NCBI GenBank assembly: GCA_041391505.1
Contig: JAWKNW010000002.1
Span: 124,001-188,000, forward strand
DNA: 64,000 bases
Direction of reading: 5' to 3'
From: Rhodothermales bacterium
Lineage (GTDB): Bacteria; Bacteroidota; Rhodothermia; Rhodothermales; JAHQVL01
Below, piece after piece: positions 57,180 to 64,000 of the stretch. Each line of letters opens with the position of its first letter. Position 1 is the first letter of the stretch. The position numbers and the translations under genes were made by a program. The notes beneath the pieces are model-generated. The model saw only the letters and a list, made by a program, of their open reading frames with translations, ran no database searches and was not told the DNA's origin.

Positions 57180-57353
57180 TCACCCCTTTTTCTCAGTCAT
57201 CCAGATCGGCGCGCTGCCAAACCAGAGCACCGTGCCGATCAGCATCAGGGTCGTGTGCTGCTCGATGGACATCGAGCCGCCGAAGACGAGGAACGCCGGC
57301 ACGACCGTCAACCCGAGCCCGACCGCCGATACGATTTTTGCTATGCCTTTCAT
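57180..57353 (-). CDS. 57-aa two-TM membrane protein of the rhamnose operon
   Basis: MKGIAKIVSAVGLGLTVVPA starts at 57353, overlapping the transporter stop by four bases (ATGA), and the gene ends 3 bp before rhaI. Two hydrophobic segments (about 5-24 and 33-50) and a basic tail make a helical hairpin. Its position makes it a likely partner of the permease. No family is recognised. The tight coupling on both sides argues it is real. Confidence 0.8.
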   Translation of the reverse strand: MKGIAKIVSAVGLGLTVVPAFLVFGGSMSIEQHTTLMLIGTVLWFGSAPIWMTEKKG

Positions 57354-58744
57354 ACCGTTTGTTGGATCGTGTTGTTCGATGTACGCTTCTGCTGCACCCG
57401 GCTCAGGCCGATGTAGATGATCGTGGCGATAAACCACCCCGGCAGGCCCTTGAAGAAGATCTCGATCGGGAGCAGGAAGCAGATGAGCAGGGTGACGCCC
57501 CAGCTGAGCGCTGCCGGCCAGCTGAACGAGAGCCCTTTCCATTCCGCGAAGTTGGACTGCAACCCGAGCCAGGGCAGGAGCCAGAAGTCGGCGAAGATGA
57601 CCGCGCCCATCGGCATGAGGAGCAGGCCGTAGAGGGCGACGAAGTCGAGCAGTTGCATCATCAGCGCCGGGAACAGCGCCGCGATGGTGGTGATGCCGCC
57701 GACCGCGAGCGTGACCTTCCACCGCTCCCAGTTCGGCGAGATCGTCTGAAGCGCGAGGCCAGCCCGGTAGATGGTCGGGTTCGCCGTCGTCCACCCGGCG
57801 ATGATGACGCAGATCGCGCCGGCGATGCCGGCGCCGAGGAACGCGATCGGACCGGGGGTGATCTCGCTGCCGTTCTGAATCGCGAGGGCGACCAGGATGC
57901 CCGACGCGATCCACGCGACGTAGTGGCCCAGGTACATGCCGAACGCGCTGAAGAATCCGTATTTCCAGGATTTGGCGTACCGGAGCAGCGTCATGTCCGC
58001 CATGCCGATGTGCATGGCCATGTTGGCGAACCAGGCGAAGAACATCACATGCCAGAACGTGAAGTGCACGCGGCCTTCCTGCGGCACGCCCGTCCAGATC
58101 TTGGTCTGCGCCACCTGCCAGAATTCGCCCGGGGAATGCACGCCGAGCTGCGGGAGCACCGCCACGCCGGCGGCGACGAAGACGAGAAACATCCAGGGGG
58201 CGGCGATCTTCGAGAAGGTGGCGATTTTTTCAAACCCCAGGATCGCCAGCGCCGTCACGACCGTTCCCACCAGCAGCACGACGACGACCCAGCCGGCCGA
58301 GTTGGGGTAGACGTCGGTCAGGCTCGGCATGTCCATCCCGAACGGCAGCCCGACGGCCGTCGCGGCCACCGAAATCATCGACCCCGCCAGGAAGCAAAAC
58401 ATCAGCGCATTCACGATGTTGTAGGCGAAGAGCAGATACGGGCCGGCAATCTTGCGCAGCTGCCAGTACAGATTCAGCCGGGTGCGCGTGGCGATGGGCG
58501 CCGTGATGAAGGCCCAGCTGAGCACGGCGAGCAGGTTGCCCACCAGCAGGCCGAGAAAGAGGTCGCCGGCGGCCACCCCGTGCGCGACAAACAGGGGGCC
58601 GATGACGAATTCCGTGCCGGCCACATGCTCCCCGGCATAAATGCCGATAAAACTGGATGCGCCCTGGAGACGGCCTTCGGATACCGGCTCGCGGTCGAAT
58701 TCGTAGAGCGCGTCGAGCCGCTCGGCGACGGAGGATGTAGCCAT
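57350..58744 (-). CDS. NCS1/purine-cytosine-permease-like transporter, candidate rhamnose importer
   Basis: 464 residues from the ATG at 58744. About 12 membrane helices and NCS1-like patterns (RLNLYWQLRKIAGPYLLFAY, FWHVMFFAWFANMAMHIGMA). NCS1 proteins usually carry nucleobases, but this one leads the rhamnose operon and overlaps the small membrane gene, so uptake of L-rhamnose or another deoxysugar is the best inference. No canonical RhaT is seen. First gene of the minus-strand rha cluster. Confidence 0.85.
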   Translation of the reverse strand: MATSSVAERLDALYEFDREPVSEGRLQGASSFIGIYAGEHVAGTEFVIGPLFVAHGVAAGDLFLGLLVGNLLAVLSWAFITAPIATRTRLNLYWQLRKIAGPYLLFAYNIVNALMFCFLAGSMISVAATAVGLPFGMDMPSLTDVYPNSAGWVVVVLLVGTVVTALAILGFEKIATFSKIAAPWMFLVFVAAGVAVLPQLGVHSPGEFWQVAQTKIWTGVPQEGRVHFTFWHVMFFAWFANMAMHIGMADMTLLRYAKSWKYGFFSAFGMYLGHYVAWIASGILVALAIQNGSEITPGPIAFLGAGIAGAICVIIAGWTTANPTIYRAGLALQTISPNWERWKVTLAVGGITTIAALFPALMMQLLDFVALYGLLLMPMGAVIFADFWLLPWLGLQSNFAEWKGLSFSWPAALSWGVTLLICFLLPIEIFFKGLPGWFIATIIYIGLSRVQQKRTSNNTIQQTV

Positions 58745-59122
58745 TCGAATACAGATTGCTCCTGATGAGGACAACGAGGAAACCGGTGGGCGCCGGCTCT
58801 GGTGGGTCAGTCGAACATAAATGATAGATTGGTGATTGCCAAGAACCGGAGGCCGTGAGGATCAAACTTGACGGAATGGGCGCGTAGCCTGCGGAAACGT
58901 GTCTGAACGGTCGATACCCGGTACTGGATGGGGCGAGTTTGGCATTGTATTGGGACTTTCAGACCGCCACCGGATGTGAAGTGTCTGAAAAAATTGAATG
59001 GAGACGGTACATTTTTCATCCGTCAGGTGTCTAGTTCGTTACATGAACGTACCAACCTGTCGCCGCAGACCCAAAGGGTTTTCAAAACCCTTCGGGTCTC
59101 GGGCAGGCAGCCCGAAAACTCG
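58745..59122. promoter_or_regulatory. divergent promoter region of the rha operon with GTCTGA repeats
   Basis: 378 bp between the rha transporter and the DUF502 gene. GTCTGAA occurs at 58901, TTTCAGAC at 58957-58964 and GTCTGAAA at 58983-58990; the latter two form an 8-bp-arm inverted repeat. The hairpin at 59067-59099 is listed separately. No rhamnose regulator is encoded nearby, so the operator assignment is a guess. Confidence 0.4.
59067..59099. repeat. palindrome related to the one by the transposase
   Basis: AGACCCAAAGGGTTTT (59067-59082) and AAAACCCTTCGGGTCT (59084-59099) pair with a single mismatch across one spacer base. Arm length, spacer and the CCCTTCGGG core are the same as the palindrome at 33994-34026. 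It lies 24 bp upstream of the DUF502 ATG. Confidence 0.8.
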
Positions 59123-59803
59123 ATGAAACGACTTCGCAACTTCTTCCTCACCGGCCTGCTCACCCTGTTGCCGATGTGGCTCGTTTGGATCGTGTTCAAG
59201 TTCGTCTTCGGCGTCCTGTCCGACGTGAGCAAGCCGCTCGTGGAGCCGATCCTCAACGTGATCGCGGAGTCTCACCCCGACCTGTTCTCCTGGCTCAACG
59301 AACCCGCCATCATGACCCTGGTCGCCCTGTTCGGGACGATCCTGCTCATCCTCTTCGTCGGCGCCCTGGCCCGCCGCGTCATCGGGCAGCGCCTCATCGC
59401 CCTCTTCGAGAAGTTCATCACGCGCATCCCGCTCGTCAACACCATCTACGGCTCCACGCGCCAGCTGCTCGACCTGCTCCAGACCAAACCCGGCAGCACC
59501 CAGCGCGTCGTACTCATCGATTTCCCGCACTCGGAGATGAAATCGGTCGGCCTCGTCACCCGAACCCTGCGCGACAAGCACACAGGCCGCGAACTGGCCG
59601 CGGTGTATGTGCCTACCACCCCCAACCCGACCTCGGGCTATCTCGAGGTCGTTCCCGTCGAGCTGCTTACGCCGACGGACTGGACGGTGGACGAGGCGAT
59701 GGCCTTCATCATCTCGGGCGGCGCCGTGAGTCGCAAGGAGATCCCGTTCTCGCGCAAGGATTCGCACCGCAAGGAAGAGGAGCCGGTCGCCTCGGCCGCC
59801 TGA
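59123..59803 (+). CDS. DUF502 family membrane protein
   Basis: 226 residues from MKRLRNFFLTGLLTLLPMWL. Two membrane helices (about 8-30 and 60-85), then the DUF502 signature IPLVNTIYGSTRQLLDLL and DFPHSEMKSVGLVTRT, and a soluble domain ending in a charged tail. A widely conserved family of unknown function, proposed in membrane transport or signalling. Convergent with the cyclase gene, 7 bp apart. Confidence 0.92.
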   Translation: MKRLRNFFLTGLLTLLPMWLVWIVFKFVFGVLSDVSKPLVEPILNVIAESHPDLFSWLNEPAIMTLVALFGTILLILFVGALARRVIGQRLIALFEKFITRIPLVNTIYGSTRQLLDLLQTKPGSTQRVVLIDFPHSEMKSVGLVTRTLRDKHTGRELAAVYVPTTPNPTSGYLEVVPVELLTPTDWTVDEAMAFIISGGAVSRKEIPFSRKDSHRKEEEPVASAA

Positions 59804-59810
59804 CGCCGGC

Positions 59811-60614
59811 TCACTCGCCGGCCGGCACGTGCGCCACGATGCGCAGCGGCCCGCCGCTGCCACCCTTGATCTTCATCGGCAGCGCCACGACAAACGCCCC
59901 GACCTCCGGCAGCTGATCCAGGTTCGCCACATTCTCAAAGGCGGCCACATTCTCCGCAAACAGCGTCTGATGCGTCTCAAAAAGCGTCGATTGCCCGAAA
60001 TCGATGCTCGGCGTATCGATGCCCACGGCGTGGATGTACCGGTTGGCGAGGAGCCAGCGCGCCGTCTCGGGATGGATGCCGGGGAAGTGCAGGTTCGCCA
60101 CGCCCTCCGCCCCGCGAAGGGTCGTGCCCATGTACTGCTGCGCATCCGGCCAGTACCGGCCGTACCCGGTGCGGAACAGGAGGATGGCCTTATCGGGCAG
60201 CTGGCCATGGCGCGCCTCCCACGCCGTCACGTCGTCCACCCCGATCTGGTAGTCGCGGTCCGCCAGCGCCTTGTCCGACACGTCGATCACAAACGCCGGC
60301 CCGATCGTGTGCTTGAGCGGGATCTGCTCGGTAGACTGCTTGCCCTCCGCAAAATGCACCGGGGCGTCGAGGTGCGTCCCGCCGTGTTCGGCAGTCGAGA
60401 TCGCGAACGCCGAATAATAAAAACCGGCCTCCGTCACCCCGGCGCTGACGGTGTCGATGCGAAAGGGTTCGGCCGTCGGCCAGTACAGTGTTTCGTCCGA
60501 GAAGGCGTATGAAAGATCGATCCACTCGCCGGCGAAGGGATCGGAAGGCGCCGGGGGCTGGCAGCCGGCCGCGAGGACCAGCACCACCAGCGAGGCGATT
60601 GCGTTGCGTAGCAT
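59811..60614 (-). CDS. cyclase/kynurenine-formamidase family lipoprotein
   Basis: 267 residues from MLRNAIASLVVLVLAAGCQP; lipid Cys18. The cyclase motif HGGTHLDAPVH places H77, H81, D83 and H87 at the metal site, as in bacterial kynurenine formamidase KynB and related cyclases. GIDTPSIDFG is a second conserved element. It probably hydrolyses a formamide or cyclic ester in the periplasm. Substrate not determined. Confidence 0.88.
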   Translation of the reverse strand: MLRNAIASLVVLVLAAGCQPPAPSDPFAGEWIDLSYAFSDETLYWPTAEPFRIDTVSAGVTEAGFYYSAFAISTAEHGGTHLDAPVHFAEGKQSTEQIPLKHTIGPAFVIDVSDKALADRDYQIGVDDVTAWEARHGQLPDKAILLFRTGYGRYWPDAQQYMGTTLRGAEGVANLHFPGIHPETARWLLANRYIHAVGIDTPSIDFGQSTLFETHQTLFAENVAAFENVANLDQLPEVGAFVVALPMKIKGGSGGPLRIVAHVPAGE

Positions 60615-60855
60615 AACGGTCAGAGGCGGAAGGATAGGGGCGGTCAGGGCGGCAAGGTACGCCATTTTACCGGAATGCACGCATTACGCACGCGCCGGCC
60701 AGGGGAATCGCATTCTTGCCGTGGCCATGAGGAGCGTATGGGAATTTGGGTGCATGGGGGCATTTTTACCGCAAAACCTCCCATACCCCCATACTCCCAG
60801 ACCGGGAGATGCTCACGTTTGAAGAGCATGCGATGGCCCTGACGCGCCGGCGCAC

Positions 60856-62424
<1,569 letters not shown>

Positions 62425-62619
62425 CGCTCTGTGATTTTTGGGGTTTATACGCATGAATCAACGAAGACCGGACGACCCATGCAACCGCCGCGGGGGCGCA
62501 GACGGGCGCTCCGGAGACCGTGTGACCGGGAGAGGCGAATCGACCTGCTCAGACCGCGTGGCCCCGGCGACGCGATCGACGTACGCAAAATCAGGACCCC
62601 GGCCATAATACAACGCCAT

Positions 62620-62657
62620 AAAAAAAGCGAGCAGACACGGGATGTGCCTGCTCGCTT
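62620..62657 (-). terminator. terminator of the gene at 62681
   Basis: On the minus strand AAGCGAGCAG pairs with CTGCTCGCTT (plus positions 62648-62657 with 62625-62634) and is followed by TTTTTTT. It begins 24 bp beyond the stop codon. Confidence 0.88.
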
Positions 62658-62680
62658 CGCTATCGAACAATGTCCGGAAC

Positions 62681-62980
62681 TCAGTGGGCCAGGGTCGCCT
62701 GGGGGCGACTGCGCTTCGCGAGGTCGTCCAACGCTTGCTGATTCACCCGCACGCGAGTGGCGGCTTCGTGGAGCGCGGTCTCCGCGGCGAGAAAACGCTC
62801 GGTGACCGAACGCACCGTGGCGCGCGGAGCGCGGCCGTAAATGTAGTTGATACTTACTTGTTCGGTCTGTGTCTTGAGTGTTTCATACCGGCGCCGGGCC
62901 GCTTCCAGCGCGCCGATGGAGGCATCGCGCATCGCGATGATCTGATTCCGGAGATGGGAATGCTGATCGGTTTTAATCAT
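62681..62980 (-). CDS. small coiled-coil protein, 99 aa
   Basis: MIKTDQHSHLRNQIIAMRDA begins a mostly helical protein with Arg/Glu/Ala heptads (ALEAARRRYETLKTQTEQVS, RFLAAETALHEAATRV). An AGGAACG element lies just before the start. The gene has its own strong terminator, supporting that it is real. Family and function unknown; no signal peptide. Confidence 0.7.
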   Translation of the reverse strand: MIKTDQHSHLRNQIIAMRDASIGALEAARRRYETLKTQTEQVSINYIYGRAPRATVRSVTERFLAAETALHEAATRVRVNQQALDDLAKRSRPQATLAH

Positions 62981-63419
62981 GCTCGTTCCTGTAAGAGGTG
63001 TGGGGGGGATACCTGACAGTGATCGCTACAGAGCCCCTACGGATAAGCGGAATGGCTTCGATGAGCCGACAGGCTACTTAAGAGGGCGGTAAAATGGACT
63101 ACAAATCAGGTGCCAACTACCGGCAGGCGTATGGAAGGCGGGCAGGCCCGAACCCCGTGCCGTGAAACGAACAAACCGTGCAAAAATTATTTTATTTACT
63201 GTAAGCGCTTTTTTGATTTCAATTCCGACGGACACCCGCCGATCCCCTGTCCTTATTAATACAATTATTGCGTTTTCTATTCAAAACACCTACTATTCGT
63301 ATGTCTTAGCTATGCGGGTTTAAATACTCCAGGAAAGCCCGACCTGTCCCCAGCAGGTCGGGTTTTCTTTGTTTGAGACTCGCGCGATCCGGTCTCGCGC
63401 AGGGCGAACGAGTACGTCC
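62981..63419. other. 439-bp AT-rich gene-free gap
   Basis: The stretch from about 63180 to 63330 is noticeably lower in GC than the rest of the window. It holds TGTAAGCGCTTTTT (63200-63213), resembling a LacI/CcpA-type cre site, and a possible promoter TTGCGT-17-TACTAT (63268-63296) upstream of the strong hairpin at 63338-63362. No protein-coding frame is convincing. It could be a small transcript or only a terminator. Confidence 0.4.
63338..63369 (+). terminator. hairpin with T tract in the AT-rich gap
   Basis: CCCGACCTG (63338-63346) pairs with CAGGTCGGG (63354-63362) followed on the plus strand by TTTTCTTT. No plus-strand gene ends here. On the minus strand it lies 57 bp after the stop of the thioredoxin-family gene, with a weaker T tract, so it may serve either or both. 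Confidence 0.75.
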
Positions 63420-64000
63420 CTATCGATTTCCTTTCTGGCGCGCGTACCGGACGTCGCACCCGTAGGGCTCGGTGCGCGGGATGGCTACCGGCCGACCCGC
63501 CAGGGCGTCCTCGAGCGCGAGAGCCACGTAGTTCACGGCGTTCGGCAGCGTATCCTCGTTGGCTTTGGGCTGATCGTCCAGCGCGCCGGCGTAGATGACG
63601 GCGCCCTCGGGGTCGATCACGAAGGCCTGCGGCGTAACCCGGGCGCCATAGGCGCGCCCCATCACTCCCTCCCCGTCGAGCAGGACGGCCGTCTGGCGGG
63701 CGCCGCGTTTCTGGAGCATGCTGTTCATCCGCTCGCGCGGCGCATTCCCCTGCCGGCCGGTGGCCGACGAGATCACCGAGAGCCAGACGACGCCGCGCTC
63801 GGTATAGGTTTTCTGCAGATCCTGCAAATAGCCCAGCTCATAGCGCATATCGACGTCAGAACAGGACAGGTTTGTCCACTCGAGCACCACATACGAACCG
63901 GCATACTGCGAGAGGCTCTGGCGCTCCCCGCGGGAATCGAACACCTCGAACGCCGGCGCCCGCTCACCCGGCTTGATGTCGAATTCAGGGGCCTGCGCGC
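63420..64000 (-). CDS. thioredoxin-family/redoxin protein (5' truncated by window)
   Basis: The frame is open to the window edge, reading APEFDIKPGERAPAFEVFD; the real start lies outside, 192 residues visible. AhpC/TSA-thioredoxin fold with VVLEWTNLSCSDVDMRY: the first cysteine of the usual CxxC-like position is present, the second is not. TAVLLDGEGVMGRAYGARVTPQAFVIDPEGAVIYAGALDD is the thioredoxin C-terminal half with the cis-Pro in RVTPQ. The extra C-terminal PYGCDVRY cysteine may resolve it. Probably exported, thiol-disulfide or peroxide handling. Confidence 0.85.
   Translation of the reverse strand, partial: AQAPEFDIKPGERAPAFEVFDSRGERQSLSQYAGSYVVLEWTNLSCSDVDMRYELGYLQDLQKTYTERGVVWLSVISSATGRQGNAPRERMNSMLQKRGARQTAVLLDGEGVMGRAYGARVTPQAFVIDPEGAVIYAGALDDQPKANEDTLPNAVNYVALALEDALAGRPVAIPRTEPYGCDVRYARQKGNR

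Noticed and set aside
62981..63330. Protein-coding gene in the AT-rich gap
   Set aside because: All frames are short and interrupted; only regulatory-type elements are supported.

Overview
The window is a GC-rich bacterial chromosome segment, densely coded on both strands. It most resembles Rhodothermota/Bacteroidota (Rhodothermales-like). The evidence is a secreted beta-propeller protein with a type IX secretion (Por/T9SS) C-terminal domain, a DUF2911 protein, a fasciclin lipoprotein, PadR plus prefix-type FtsX permease pairing, two type I sulfatases, a glycogen/galactose/rhamnose sugar repertoire and poor Shine-Dalgarno use. No tRNA, rRNA, CRISPR array, prophage or integrase was seen. The organism assignment is an inference from gene content.

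Layout. 0-2.4 kb: an M16 peptidase pair (first gene truncated by the window edge) separated by a 126-bp cloverleaf-shaped repeat. 2.5-5.7 kb: membrane protein, then galT-galK (Leloir) and a small two-TM/coiled-coil protein. 6-7.2 kb: MarR regulator and an NADP-binding oxidoreductase that share an operator-like palindrome. 7.4-18 kb: mostly single-gene units (cyclophilin lipoprotein, GNAT, DinB, ABM monooxygenase, DUF2911, GMC oxidoreductase, alkaline phosphatase, lactonase, DUF2461). 18.1-21.2 kb: PadR regulator plus FtsX-type permease. 21.3-26 kb: RND efflux permease and its lipoprotein adaptor. 26-31 kb: small proteins, fasciclin lipoprotein, T9SS beta-propeller protein, and an isolated CHC2/TOPRIM primase-like protein. 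31-36.3 kb: sterol-desaturase-family hydroxylase, alpha/beta hydrolase, a REP-associated transposase with its palindrome, a LOG-family protein and a sulfatase. 36.6-41.4 kb: pyruvate:ferredoxin oxidoreductase and a dihydroorotate-dehydrogenase-like partner. 41.4-46.8 kb: LapA-like protein, charged coiled-coil protein, glgC and a CPA1 antiporter fused to TrkA-N and PTS-EIIA-like domains.

46.9-58.7 kb is the most coherent region. It is a minus-strand sugar-utilisation run, in transcription order: NCS1-like permease, 57-aa membrane protein, rhaI, rhaB, rhaEW (fused aldolase/lactaldehyde dehydrogenase), lutA, lutB, lutC, galM, galE. As read, L-rhamnose is isomerised, phosphorylated and split to DHAP plus L-lactaldehyde; the fused SDR domain can give L-lactate; LutABC can oxidise that to pyruvate. 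The PFOR at 36.6 kb could take pyruvate to acetyl-CoA. Mutarotase and epimerase at the end connect to galTK at 3-5 kb. 58.8-64 kb: DUF502 protein, cyclase-family lipoprotein, second sulfatase, small coiled-coil protein, an AT-rich gap with a strong hairpin, and a truncated thioredoxin-family gene.

The most notable non-coding structure is several families of palindromes: the 126-bp element at 738-863, a perfect 16-bp-arm hairpin beside the transposase with a related copy at 59067-59099, palindromes at the rhaB/rhaEW junction, and GGAACCT/CCTTGAA-type repeats around lutA.
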